Assembly: GCF_016599855.1 (NCBI RefSeq)
Contig: NZ_CP067041.1
Location: 4,836,001 to 4,900,000, forward strand
Source: Bradyrhizobium diazoefficiens
Lineage (GTDB): Bacteria; Pseudomonadota; Alphaproteobacteria; Rhizobiales; Xanthobacteraceae
Direction: 5' to 3'
DNA length: 64,000 bases
A program made the translations under genes and the position numbers. Positions 18,572 through 27,914 of this stretch are shown in pieces. Each line of letters starts with the position of its first letter. Positions within the stretch are counted from its first letter, which is position 1. The notes below the pieces were generated by a model. The model was not told the origin of the DNA and searched no databases. It was given only the letters and a program-made list of their open reading frames with translations.

Positions 18572-18739
18572 CGACCGGCGGTTTTATGCGGCGTTACGCA
18601 GTCTGATTGCCAAGGCAACAAGGATGGCTTCTGCGAGGAGCCGTCTTTGACAGATCGTAGGCGTACGTTGCACGCTGCGTGCCCCCGAACATCGGTAGCG
18701 TCGCAAAAAACGCAAATGTGATTTTGCGATCCGTCCCGA

Positions 18740-18916
18740 CTACCGCCAGCCCATGTTTTCCGCGAGCCGCCCGAGGCTATCGATCGCCAGCTTGTAATAG
18801 TCAGCCGACTTGTTCGCAACCCGCCCTTAGGATCGCCGCGCCGGAGCCGAGCAGGAGCGCGTAAACCCGTTTGTTCTCGTAGACCGAAAAGGCAGAGCTG
18901 TGACGGGATCTATCAT
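18740..18916 (-). pseudogene. Remnant of a SIR2-family gene (N-terminus, internally deleted)
   Basis: On the minus strand an ATG at 18916 begins MIDPVTAL and, after a one-base shift, continues FSVYENKRVYALLLGSG. This is the characteristic opening of SIR2-domain proteins of defence islands, including the NAD-binding GSG turn. After about 26 codons the similarity stops abruptly. A further 28-codon frame (ending DSLGRLAENMGWR) reaches a stop at 18740 and may be the far end of the same gene after a deletion. Recognition is from memory of the family start, so moderate only. Confidence 0.45.
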
Positions 18917-18930
18917 GTCTATCGTCTACC

Positions 18931-21216
18931 CTAGGCCTGCAGCGCATTGACGATTTTCAACGTGCGGCGCACGTAACCGGTCAGCGCGGTGCTGTCGATT
19001 TGATCGGGCGTGCTATCGCTCATGTTTTCGCCGTGATGATATTGGGCGGAGTAGTCGTTGATCTGGTCTAGCTCGTCGTAAAGGGCCGCGGCAGGGTGCG
19101 AAGCCCCACCGTCGCGAATCTTGCCCACCATGTCGCCTAGCCATTCATTCTCGCGAAAGCAGTTCGGATACGTCGTCCGCAAGTAGGTTTCCAAAACGAC
19201 CCGCATCTTGCGGACGGCGTCAAGGAGACCGCCCGCCCCCGTCGACAAGAATAGCTGCAGATCGTCGATGTCCGTCGCTGTGCGTCCCTGACACGCCTTC
19301 TCAAGGTCAATTTCGTGCAGCTTTGAGCCAAAGTCACGATGGTCGGCCAGCGTCAAGCTCACTCGTTCGGACGCGGGCGATTTGCCCCATATTTGCTTGA
19401 GAAAGGTGGCGTCGTGTGACAGCACCAGCAGCTGCCGGCAACTGCCCGCGAGCTTTCTGATGGCATGAACGGTCTGCCCGCGCCTAAAGTTGTCCTGGCT
19501 GGTGAACGGATCGTCGAAAACGACGATCTTGTCCTTCAAACTCGGGTCTGCCTCCAAATGGGCGAAGAAGAAGGCCAGCGCCAGCGTCGTGCGGTCGCCC
19601 GCGCTCAACGTGTTCTTGAAGCTTGGCTGTTCGAGCGGCGTCTTCGCGTTGCCGATGTCAATCGGCGTCCCGTTTATGACGAGTTGGTAGCTCGAGCTTG
19701 CAACGCCCCCAGGGTACGCATGCGAGGTCTCGGCAATCGTGAACCCAGCATTGAAGTCCGAGAGCAGGCTGTTGATACGATTTTGATAGGGTTTTAGGAC
19801 ACTTTTGGTGTGCTCATCGAGCTGCCCTCTAATTTCCGTGCGTTCGTCGTCAACCTCTCTCTTTTCCAACACCAAATCGCTGTGCGCTTGGCACAGCTCG
19901 TCGACAGCCGGCTCGTGCCTGGCCTTTTGAGCCTTCAGAACCGCTAGTTGATTAAACGCCGATGGCAGCGCATCGGCATTAAGCCCAGCCTTGCGCTCAG
20001 CAATGAGACGGTTGGCCTCCTTCACCTGCGCGTTCGCTTTGGCCAGCTGCTCAAGCGCCCCGACGTACGCCTTCAAAGCTTCGCTGTAGGCGGCGCTTGG
20101 TTCGACCCGGTCGAGCAGCCCGCGTTCTTTCGCGTCCAACAGGGCGAGTGTGGTTGACTGAAGGTCGGCGGCGGCCGCCGCAAGATCGGCCGGCACGGCC
20201 ACCCCCGCCCACTCGCAGCTCACGTACTGCTTCCAGAATTCGACGCCGGCATTGTTTTTCTCTGCCACCGCTGCCAGCCTGCCAAGAGCTGCCTCGCCTA
20301 GCTGCCGGGCAACAGTTTCGCGGAAACCGATTATTTCCGCCCGGAGGTTCTTGTAGCGTTCGCTAAAGATCGCCTTAAACGCCGCAACTAAGGGGAGCCC
20401 TTCAATGCTTTGGCCGCAAAACGGGCAGTTGTCGGCGGCGTGATCAAGGCCGCTGGAGATCCAGTTGCCGCCGCCCTCTGACATACCGTGTGCGGCAAGA
20501 TGCCTTTCGACAAGGGCTTCGGCGTCAGCGGCAATATCGTCGAACGTCGTTTGGAGAAGCGCTGCAAGCCCGTCGGGCACGGCGGGCACCGGCAACTCGT
20601 CAAGTTGCGCTCGCTTCTTGAGCGTCTCCGCCTGTTGAAGCGCTGTTACTTGCGTCTGCTGGGCTTCAATCTGAACGTCGATATTGGCGTCCGGCGCCAT
20701 TGCGAGGAACTCATCCACCTTCATGCCTGAAGCAAGGAAGGGTTGGAGCCCTTTTGTTGAGCTGGTTATTTCAGCGGTGAGGTTCCGGCTCGCGCCGCTG
20801 AGTTCAGCATCCTTGGTTGCGAGCTTTACCCCCGCCTCTCCCACGATAATGCGGTAGAGATTGCGCTTCTGTGCGACGTCGACGACTTCACCCGCGTGCA
20901 CGTTTTCCCCGACGAACACGCCATCAAAGATGGCGAACATCGGCTTTGGTTCGCTCCACCCCTTTTTGTTGAAGCGCACCGGCGCGCCATCGAACAGCAG
21001 CTCGATGCCGATGTCGTCAGTGACGCCCGTCGTTTTCCGGCCGACAATATGGTCGCCATCGCCCGTGTGGAGCGACCGAAGCACAGCACATATCGTTGTC
21101 TTGCCGAAGCCGTTGGCTCCCGAAATGAACGTATGCTTTGCAAGTTGCGGATTCGGCGAACCTGCTGAATTTCTAAAACGGCCGACATTCTTGATTGAAA
21201 TGATTTTCGACAGCAC
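18931..21216 (-). CDS. RloC/PrrC-like AAA ATPase (candidate anticodon nuclease)
   Basis: About 761 residues. An SMC/Rad50-like ATPase head is split by long helices. Walker A ISGANGFGKTT is near residue 35, a CxxC hook-like motif DNCPFCGQ near 265, ABC signature NTLSAGDRTTLAL near 535, and Walker B IVVFDDPFTSQD near 565. This is the AAA_13 layout of RloC/PrrC. The C-terminal 100 residues look like the nuclease half, with RVVLE (RxxxE spacing) near 672, a His 35 residues on, and a YHHG motif. RloC cleaves tRNA anticodon loops on phage or DNA damage. I chose GTG 21216 because GGAGGGG precedes it; GTG 21234 is the alternative. The nuclease assignment is by analogy. Confidence 0.8.
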   Translation of the reverse strand: MLSKIISIKNVGRFRNSAGSPNPQLAKHTFISGANGFGKTTICAVLRSLHTGDGDHIVGRKTTGVTDDIGIELLFDGAPVRFNKKGWSEPKPMFAIFDGVFVGENVHAGEVVDVAQKRNLYRIIVGEAGVKLATKDAELSGASRNLTAEITSSTKGLQPFLASGMKVDEFLAMAPDANIDVQIEAQQTQVTALQQAETLKKRAQLDELPVPAVPDGLAALLQTTFDDIAADAEALVERHLAAHGMSEGGGNWISSGLDHAADNCPFCGQSIEGLPLVAAFKAIFSERYKNLRAEIIGFRETVARQLGEAALGRLAAVAEKNNAGVEFWKQYVSCEWAGVAVPADLAAAAADLQSTTLALLDAKERGLLDRVEPSAAYSEALKAYVGALEQLAKANAQVKEANRLIAERKAGLNADALPSAFNQLAVLKAQKARHEPAVDELCQAHSDLVLEKREVDDERTEIRGQLDEHTKSVLKPYQNRINSLLSDFNAGFTIAETSHAYPGGVASSSYQLVINGTPIDIGNAKTPLEQPSFKNTLSAGDRTTLALAFFFAHLEADPSLKDKIVVFDDPFTSQDNFRRGQTVHAIRKLAGSCRQLLVLSHDATFLKQIWGKSPASERVSLTLADHRDFGSKLHEIDLEKACQGRTATDIDDLQLFLSTGAGGLLDAVRKMRVVLETYLRTTYPNCFRENEWLGDMVGKIRDGGASHPAAALYDELDQINDYSAQYHHGENMSDSTPDQIDSTALTGYVRRTLKIVNALQA

Positions 21217-21544
21217 CCGCCGCCCCTCCCCCACGTTGAATCAATGAACCTATGATTGTTGCATGCGAGCAGCGCAAGCGATAGATGTACCAGAGAATAA
21301 GAGCTAAAGCTCCACCTTGGCAATTCCTGCCGACCCAAGAGGCGCGAGGCCGACAGACCTTCACGTAGCCGAGTCGGCGCGGCCCTTGCTGGCCACGCTC
21401 ACCAATGCGGTTCGTCGATCCCGTCTTGATGGCGCGCTTGTCAGCGGTCGTTGGCGCACCTGCTCGACTGGGCACGGGGGCATCGACCCGCGCCGGGCGG
21501 CAGCCCGAAGGCGCTCGCAATCGTGGGGATCCCCGTAATCGTCA
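21217..21544. other. Intergenic spacer without recognisable feature
   Basis: About 330 bp between the RloC-like gene and the GIY-YIG gene, both on the minus strand. Frames here are short and Arg/Pro-rich. I see no promoter, terminator or gene remnant that I can support. Confidence 0.4.
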
Positions 21545-22465
21545 TCACGCAGGCGATGAGGCCGATTGCAGAGCGAGCTGGTCAGCCTCCCAGTCTTTGT
21601 AGGTCTTACCTTGTCCTTTGACCTTCCACTCGATCGTACCATTCGCAGGACGCCCAGTAACGACAGCAGCCGCCGCGCTAGGGCTCTTGAACGCATAGCT
21701 TTCAACGAAGACTCGATTCTGGCCCTGAGGCACGATCACACCGGTCTTAACTAGCTCGGCATACAACCGACCGTACGTGGTCCCCTCAGACCCCTGGCCC
21801 ACCCAGGATCCTCGAATCAAGGAACCCTTCTCAACAACGAAGTCCCCGTCTTGAAGAAATGCAGCGGCTTGGATACCGGCGTATTGACTATTCAACTCAA
21901 AAACCACGCTTTTCTTGGTTGGAGAGATAGCGGCCGAAGGGCGATCGTTTTCGCGCGTGTTCTTGATGAACATATCAACCCGAAGCGCCGGCAGGACCAT
22001 CATTAGATAGTCTAGGAATGACTCCATATTCGCCTGGGCGGCCTCGGACAAACCAGGTCGAGTAGGCGTTGTGCCGTTGTCGAGGCTGATGCGATTGATC
22101 GTTCGAGCTTCCTCGATGAGCCGTGCTTCCAAATATTTGACGTGAGCCTTATTCAGGCTGTTCGAGGTCGACGTCACGAGAACCGCTGAACTCCACCAAT
22201 CCTTCCTGGTGTCGTGGTTCCGAATCCGATCACTGATGTCTTCTCCCTCTCCGATGTACGCTTTCGGTTCGCCATCCTGTTCGCCGAGCAGCAAATACAC
22301 TCCGGTAAATTTGGTCTCCTTCCGTGCAAGTGCAGCGGTAATCTGGGTTCGCGGTGTCATGAGCACATGACCGGTCCAGTTGAAGACCTCAGCCGTTAGC
22401 ATTCCATCGGGCCGGCCATCGATGAAATAAAGCTCAAGCGATCGTCCCTTTACGTTGATATTCAC
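21545..22465 (-). CDS. GIY-YIG nuclease-type protein with C-terminal DUF4357
   Basis: About 306 residues. The front (LELYFIDGRPDGMLTAEVFNWTGHVLM) leads into a GIY-YIG domain: GVYLLLGE...AYIGEGEDISDRIRNH near residues 55-80, with a catalytic Arg and Glu (YLEARLIEEA). The C-terminal 50 residues (TGRPANGTIEWKV...YKDWE) are DUF4357, often paired with restriction or nuclease genes. The frame is open upstream to ATG 22669, but that start would translate repeat copy C. The conserved part begins at GTG 22465 behind GGGGCGAA, so I prefer it. Its function is unproven; DNA cleavage in defence is the usual guess. Confidence 0.8.
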   Translation of the reverse strand: MNINVKGRSLELYFIDGRPDGMLTAEVFNWTGHVLMTPRTQITAALARKETKFTGVYLLLGEQDGEPKAYIGEGEDISDRIRNHDTRKDWWSSAVLVTSTSNSLNKAHVKYLEARLIEEARTINRISLDNGTTPTRPGLSEAAQANMESFLDYLMMVLPALRVDMFIKNTRENDRPSAAISPTKKSVVFELNSQYAGIQAAAFLQDGDFVVEKGSLIRGSWVGQGSEGTTYGRLYAELVKTGVIVPQGQNRVFVESYAFKSPSAAAAVVTGRPANGTIEWKVKGQGKTYKDWEADQLALQSASSPA

Positions 22466-22633
22466 TTCGCCCCCTGCGTCGATCCCGACAAAATTATTAG
22501 AAACACAACAAGCTATGCCAGCAAATTCGCCTCGACGGGCGTGCATACCGCCGGGCGAGAACAGACTCGCCACGGCGCGCTCCTCGCTCTTGCCGACAAC
22601 CGAGGAGAGAATGATCAGCTTTTTGTCAGTTTC

Positions 22634-22717
22634 CTTATCAGTCTGCAAACTGCCTCCGCTATTGACCAAAGTTTATCAGCTAGCGGACTGATTCCATTTG
22701 TCGGTCTCCTTATCAGG
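22634..22717 (+). repeat. Composite repeat, copy C (partly decayed)
   Basis: The right arm TTTATCAGC at 22672-22680 is preceded, exactly 14 nt away, by a decayed left arm ACTGCCTCC at 22649-22657. It is followed after 13 nt (TAGCGGACTGATT) by CCATTT at 22694-22699, then 9 nt and CTTATCAGG at 22709-22717. Another CTTATCAGT lies at 22634-22642. Spacing matches copy A at every step. It sits between the helicase gene end and the GIY-YIG gene start. Confidence 0.75.
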
Positions 22718-22773
22718 CAGGCTAATGACTTCGCTTGCAACTAATCCGTGCCTCCAACGGTGCGATGACGCGC

Positions 22774-25700
22774 TCAAGTTAGTCCCTCGGCCAGTCGCGC
22801 CTGCAAATCCGCCCCCACCCGCTTGAAACCGAGTAGCCGAGCGACTGTTCTGACAAGTTCCTCGTCTTCACCCCCGGCGTTATCCTCACGGGCTATCTTG
22901 AATGCTGCTTGTATTTCCAGAATAGAGATGCACGTAGCCTTGAGAGTTGCACCGCTTTCCGCAGAGCGATCGCGAACCGGAGGCGCATCCGACTGACCTC
23001 GATTGTACCAGAATATTCCATCGGTAAGCAGATCGGCACTTCCCGATCGGGCGACTGACAAAGCCGATTCAGTCGCAGTCAATATTCGCGATCCCGCCTT
23101 TTCCTTGCCAAAGCAGGAGGCCACGCGCCGAGCGATTTCTTCTACATGGATCGGTCCTTCGGCATCCACGATCCTTCGAGCTAGATTCGCGAGCATGGAA
23201 ACGGGCGCCTCATGCGGCTCGTTCGAAGTGCTGACGCGAAAGACCGCCCGCTGATATGCAGGCATCTGCCGAACAACAACCTCGGGAACTAAGATCGGCG
23301 CAGCTTCGACTTCGGCTAGCTCGGTCGATCGCGTCTGATTTGCTCCCTCGACTCGCAACCCCTGCTCAGACCTATCTCGTGCGTCCGAAAGCGCCGTGCG
23401 CAGTCGTTCTATCTCAAAGTGGCGATTATAAAACCAGTCGGTACTCCAAATTCGATGAAACCGCCAACCGAGGTGCTCAAGCACGTCCTGACGTAGACGG
23501 TCCCGCTCCCTGGCCCAAAGAGCGCTATGGTACGTCGCACCATCACATTCGACGGCCAGGATGTAGCTACCCGGCCTATCAGGGTGACGAATACCCAGAT
23601 CGATTCGGAAACCAGCAGATCCGACCTGCGCATCTGCGAGGAAGCCGTACCCCCGGACAACGTCCGCAACATCTTCTTCGAAAGGCGAATCTGCGTCGAG
23701 GCCCGTCGGCGAGTCTACGTCCAGACGACCATTCTTCGCAAAATCAAGAAAGCGCTTAAGGATTCGCGGGCCCTCTCTCGAGGTGCGATTCAAATCAATG
23801 TCGCCGGGATCGAAGGATGCAAACACCTCGCAGCGGATCCGAGCACGGGTGAACAGTACATTGAGCCGTCTTTCGCCGCCCTCGCCGTTAACCGGGCCGA
23901 ACGACATGCTGTTCAACCTTCCGCCAGCGATAGCGGGGCCATAGCCAACACTAACAAGAATGACGTCGCGCTCGTCGCCTTGCACGTTCTCGATGTTCTT
24001 GACGAACAAATCTTCCGATTGCCCTTCGCGCAGAAATTGATCTAGCGTGGTGTCTTGGCGACGACGCAGCTCAAGTAGCTCCGTGATGAGATTTCGCTGC
24101 GCAAACGAAAACGTGACCACTCCGAGGGAGTGTGATGGATTTTCTCTTGCGTGCTCCGCTATTCGATCAACAATGGACTCGCCTTCTTTGCGGTTGTCCC
24201 GCTTTCCGCCCTTGTCGTAAACGCCATCGACCCGGGTAAAGCACAGGCCGTAGGCCGGATCTTTCTGTAACGGTGATGGCGGCAGAACGAGGTCACTGTC
24301 ATAAAACTCTCGATTCGAAACCTCGATAAGCGATGGATCACGTGATCGATAATGCCATTTCAGCATTCTACCGGCGAGGCCGCGTGCCTCGCAAAGAGTG
24401 AGGATACTCTCCATACTGCCGATTGTTGCCGCGCCTTCCAGCAAGTCCGGGCCGACGTATTCATCGTCGCCTTCCTTGTCATCCTCGTCGTCCGCCAAAA
24501 CCCGATCGAAGAAGGAAGATGGCGGAAGCTGCTTCTTGTCGCCCACAACCACGATTTGCATGGCTCGCGCGATCGCCCCAAGCGCGTCCTCTGGGCGAAC
24601 TTGCGAAGCCTCATCGATAACCAGAAGGTCAAACGAGACCGTCCCCGGCGGCAAGTATTGCGCGACAGATATTGGGCTCATCAACAAGACGGGTTTAATA
24701 CGTTGTATTGCCGTGCCGGCCTTTTCGACCAATCGTCGCAGTGCCATATGGCCGCGCTTTTTCCCAATCTCGCCACGAAGGACTTTCATTTCCCCCATGG
24801 CGCCTTGAGGTACCTGTGCGAGGTGGCGGGCTAGGATCGTGCTTACATTGTCCCTGAGCTGCTGGCGCTCTAGCGCCGCGAAGGCGTCAACCAGATCATG
24901 GCGCCTTTCCAGGCCAATGCCACGAAGGTCGGGGTTCTGCTCAAGAGCGTTCTTCCAAAGGCGTTCGGCACGGGCGTAGCGTAGCTCGATTGCTGCGGCA
25001 GCTCCATCGATCTCCCCAGATTGCATCCGCTCCTCAAGTCTGGACAATCCCGCAGACACGAGCGCCTGGCGACGCCGTGCTAGTTGGGTCCACGACGCAT
25101 ATCGACCAGTCGATGCAGCCATAGCTCTAAAGCGCGCCGCGACAGCGTCGAGATCGGTGTGCTCAAGACCTAGATCACCGAAACTGGCAAGATCAAGATC
25201 GAGCAGTTTCACAATGGCTTGCAACGCCGAGCGTGCAGTTTGCGCCGCCTCTCGCAATGCCCGTAGCATCGCAGTTAGGACATCAACCTGAGCAGCTAGT
25301 GCGATCGACTTGTCCGAACGCACGGAAATTGGGGCTTTGGAAAGTCTCTCACACCATTCGGCGATGGTGACCAATTTCCCAAAGTCGGATTTTTCTCCAC
25401 GCCACGCATCGCCGAGAATACGACCGCAATATTCTCGATCGTCTTCCCATTCCGATCTCAGCGAGGTCACCGCGGTCAACTGGTCGATCCGCGCAACTCT
25501 CTCGGTCGCGGTTTTGGGTAAGCCTCCACGCAATAGGCCGGCAAGTTCTCGTGATGCGCCTCGATAGCGGCCACCCCAGCGGACAAAAAATGAACGAATA
25601 CCCGCTGCCAGCGGAGCGCGTAGATGGTTAGAAGAAACGCGAAAGGCGGCTTCAACAAATACTTCTGACCCTTGATCGAGCGCCTGCCGCCACGCCATGC

Positions 25701-27498
25701 CGGCTCGCAAGGCTTGGTTAAGGCGGGGAATGTCCGGTGCGTCGAGCACCATCTGCGCAATGTCGGCCGCGTTATGGGGCAATCCTTCGAGCCGCCCTAG
25801 TACATCGGCCAACGGAGCAACAGCATCGAGGGCTGCGGTATTGGGCAACGCAAGCGCGTCGACGGGCATGCGCAATGACGTTGCAAGCGAGGTCACGGCA
25901 ACTTGAGCTTCAGTCAGCGTAATGGTCAGTCGAGCTAGGTCCACCGGCTGAAGGCGAAGGTTGCCCGTGCCCTCGAAGGGATGAGGGGTTGCTCGTCCCT
26001 CTTCCGCGAGGAGCGCGCCATATTCTTCGATCGTCGCTAGCAAGTCGATCTCTTGCTGTCGCGACATCGAATTCAGGCTTTCGACCTCCAGATTTGGGCG
26101 CGAGATGCCTTTCCCAATAAACTGGGATTGCCGACCAAGCACGCTGTAGGCTGTCTCTCCGGTAGCTCCGATCGGGCGATGTAACGCTTCTGCAAGACTG
26201 TTCAGACGATCGCGGCTTTCTCTCAAGGCCGTTGGCGCCCCCGGCACTCCGGGCACGACGCTAGCCTGCGACAAGGTGCGCGCCAGCTCGCCTAGGACAG
26301 CCTTCTTATTTGCACTTCTCGAATGGAGCTCAAGGCATACATCACGTAGCCCGACCTTCACGAGGCGATCGTTCACCACAGAGAGCGCAGCCATCTTTTC
26401 GGCAAGAAATAGGACTCGCTTACCTTCCTTGGCCGCAGCCCCGATAATGTTCGTAATTGTTTGAGATTTGCCTGTTCCGGGCGGCCCCTGAACGACCAGA
26501 TTACGTCCCGACCGAACCTCCTCGATCACCTTAGCTTGCGACGCATCCGCATCGACCACGTGGAAAAGCTTTTCAGGCGGCAGAACCGCATCCAGTTTAT
26601 CATTTGAGGTAAATAGAGGCTCCTCGCGTTCAAAGCCTTCGTAAAGTAGACCACGAGTCAGCGCATGGTTTGCCAACGCGTCGTCGGGCCACGCCTCAAT
26701 GGCCAGATCACGATACATCAGTAGCTTGCTGAAACTGAAGAATCCCAACTGAATGGCGTCAGGGTCGAGTTTCCAGCGCTCTCGCGAGTTAGTCACTAGT
26801 TGCACTTCAGTAAAATAGTCGGAGGGTTTCCAGTCCTCTTCGATTTCAAGTTCGGGAAGCTCGATTCCGAAATCGTCCCTCAACCGCTGCTGGAGCGGCA
26901 GGTTCGTGAGAGCGTCTTCGTCTCTCACTCGCAGGTCGAAACTCGAGGTCCTCGGATTGCGTAGGAGTTCGACGGGAAGGAGAACGAGCGGTGCTTCGCG
27001 GGGTAAGCTCGACGCCTTGTCCTCATACCAGGTCAAAAAGCCCATCGCGAGGTATAGGACATTAACTCCAGATTCTTCCTCCGCAGTTTGGGCTTCTCGC
27101 GCTATCTTCAGCAGCTTTTTTTGCAGTGCATCAGGGCCGAGACGCGTCTCAAGCCATGAATCGGTGCGGCGATCTTCTTCGGACCCTTGCTCGATAACGT
27201 TAGCGAGGACGACTTCGCGGCTATCCTCGACCTTGTCCTTCCCGAGCGCGAAAAAACGCATGGTCTTGCCACCAGAAAGCAAGGCATGAACATCATCGGA
27301 ATGCTCGTTCACAATGTTCAGTGAGTTACCGCGCGTGTTAGCGCGATTGACATGAACAAGGCGATTGCGAGTCCCTGTCTCGACCAGCCTGCGCCGCGTA
27401 TCATCAAACAGCCTTGTTACAGCCGATCGAGCTTCCTTATCCTCGCCTTTCGGCCGCGTGCCGACGCTCGCCAATCTAACTGCTCCCCTGCGAGCCAC
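22774..27498 (-). CDS. DUF4011 - SF1 helicase - Vsr/PD-(D/E)XK-like nuclease - DUF3320 protein (Hhe-like anti-phage protein)
   Basis: 1574 residues. The N-terminal DUF4011 region has TRRRLVETGTRNRLVHVNR and LPREAPLVLLPVEL. An SF1 helicase follows, with Walker A VVQGPPGTGKSQT near 340, a long helical insert, LLVIDEASQVRPEDAL near 963, VVGDKKQLPPSSFF, and NIENVQGDERDVILVS. From about 1270 is a very-short-patch-repair-like endonuclease: SPFEEDVADVV, FRIDLGIRHPD, LAVECDGATYHS. DUF3320 ends the protein. This order matches the single-protein Hhe defence type (DUF4011-helicase-Vsr). All motifs look intact. It would unwind and cut foreign DNA; this is known for the family only in outline. Confidence 0.88.
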   Translation of the reverse strand: MARRGAVRLASVGTRPKGEDKEARSAVTRLFDDTRRRLVETGTRNRLVHVNRANTRGNSLNIVNEHSDDVHALLSGGKTMRFFALGKDKVEDSREVVLANVIEQGSEEDRRTDSWLETRLGPDALQKKLLKIAREAQTAEEESGVNVLYLAMGFLTWYEDKASSLPREAPLVLLPVELLRNPRTSSFDLRVRDEDALTNLPLQQRLRDDFGIELPELEIEEDWKPSDYFTEVQLVTNSRERWKLDPDAIQLGFFSFSKLLMYRDLAIEAWPDDALANHALTRGLLYEGFEREEPLFTSNDKLDAVLPPEKLFHVVDADASQAKVIEEVRSGRNLVVQGPPGTGKSQTITNIIGAAAKEGKRVLFLAEKMAALSVVNDRLVKVGLRDVCLELHSRSANKKAVLGELARTLSQASVVPGVPGAPTALRESRDRLNSLAEALHRPIGATGETAYSVLGRQSQFIGKGISRPNLEVESLNSMSRQQEIDLLATIEEYGALLAEEGRATPHPFEGTGNLRLQPVDLARLTITLTEAQVAVTSLATSLRMPVDALALPNTAALDAVAPLADVLGRLEGLPHNAADIAQMVLDAPDIPRLNQALRAGMAWRQALDQGSEVFVEAAFRVSSNHLRAPLAAGIRSFFVRWGGRYRGASRELAGLLRGGLPKTATERVARIDQLTAVTSLRSEWEDDREYCGRILGDAWRGEKSDFGKLVTIAEWCERLSKAPISVRSDKSIALAAQVDVLTAMLRALREAAQTARSALQAIVKLLDLDLASFGDLGLEHTDLDAVAARFRAMAASTGRYASWTQLARRRQALVSAGLSRLEERMQSGEIDGAAAAIELRYARAERLWKNALEQNPDLRGIGLERRHDLVDAFAALERQQLRDNVSTILARHLAQVPQGAMGEMKVLRGEIGKKRGHMALRRLVEKAGTAIQRIKPVLLMSPISVAQYLPPGTVSFDLLVIDEASQVRPEDALGAIARAMQIVVVGDKKQLPPSSFFDRVLADDEDDKEGDDEYVGPDLLEGAATIGSMESILTLCEARGLAGRMLKWHYRSRDPSLIEVSNREFYDSDLVLPPSPLQKDPAYGLCFTRVDGVYDKGGKRDNRKEGESIVDRIAEHARENPSHSLGVVTFSFAQRNLITELLELRRRQDTTLDQFLREGQSEDLFVKNIENVQGDERDVILVSVGYGPAIAGGRLNSMSFGPVNGEGGERRLNVLFTRARIRCEVFASFDPGDIDLNRTSREGPRILKRFLDFAKNGRLDVDSPTGLDADSPFEEDVADVVRGYGFLADAQVGSAGFRIDLGIRHPDRPGSYILAVECDGATYHSALWARERDRLRQDVLEHLGWRFHRIWSTDWFYNRHFEIERLRTALSDARDRSEQGLRVEGANQTRSTELAEVEAAPILVPEVVVRQMPAYQRAVFRVSTSNEPHEAPVSMLANLARRIVDAEGPIHVEEIARRVASCFGKEKAGSRILTATESALSVARSGSADLLTDGIFWYNRGQSDAPPVRDRSAESGATLKATCISILEIQAAFKIAREDNAGGEDEELVRTVARLLGFKRVGADLQARLAEGLT

Positions 27499-27914
27499 TC
27501 TGGAAATTGGTCTGACGCGTTAGGGCTCATCTCCGCCGCGCCGTACATTTTGAGCTGGTCAGAATGGCATTCTGCAGATGCTGCGCTCGCCATGGCCCGT
27601 CCTGACCCCAGCTCCTCTTCTGGTTGTGAATGATTATAGCGAGAAATGACGCGCGTCATCTCCCTTCCGCGGCTACTTAGACCAAAGGCGATTGTGGATA
27701 GGCTCTCAAGGCCTCCGTATCCGGGATGCTACGGACGTTTATGCTCGAGCGGTGTCGCAGTTTACGTCAAAGAAATTCGTTAGGCTTGACGACGCCGTGC
27801 TGACGTTGCACTAATGGCGCCCCCCGTACCCAGGCCCGCCCTGGACGCGAACAGGATAGCACGTTAACACCGCGCAGCGGGCCTATTGCGGTTCACCTCG
27901 GTCCAAACGGCCAT
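27499..27914. other. Intergenic region upstream of the large helicase gene
   Basis: About 416 bp between two minus-strand genes. A minus frame at 27417-27659 overlaps the helicase start in another phase and looks like a shadow. No clear promoter is visible. Confidence 0.35.

Larger units (their letters stand above)
18094..18930. other. Junction region with repeat copy B and a gene remnant
   Basis: 837 bp with no intact gene. It holds repeat copy B at 18540 and, between that and the RloC-like gene, a short SIR2-like remnant at 18740-18916. The part from 18094 to 18539 is the upstream region of the acyl-ligase gene; I see no clear promoter in it. Confidence 0.5.

Noticed and set aside
9227..22717. 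Integron attC sites or a gene-cassette array
   Set aside because: The arms do not carry the RYYYAAC/GTTRRRY core and no integron integrase is present.
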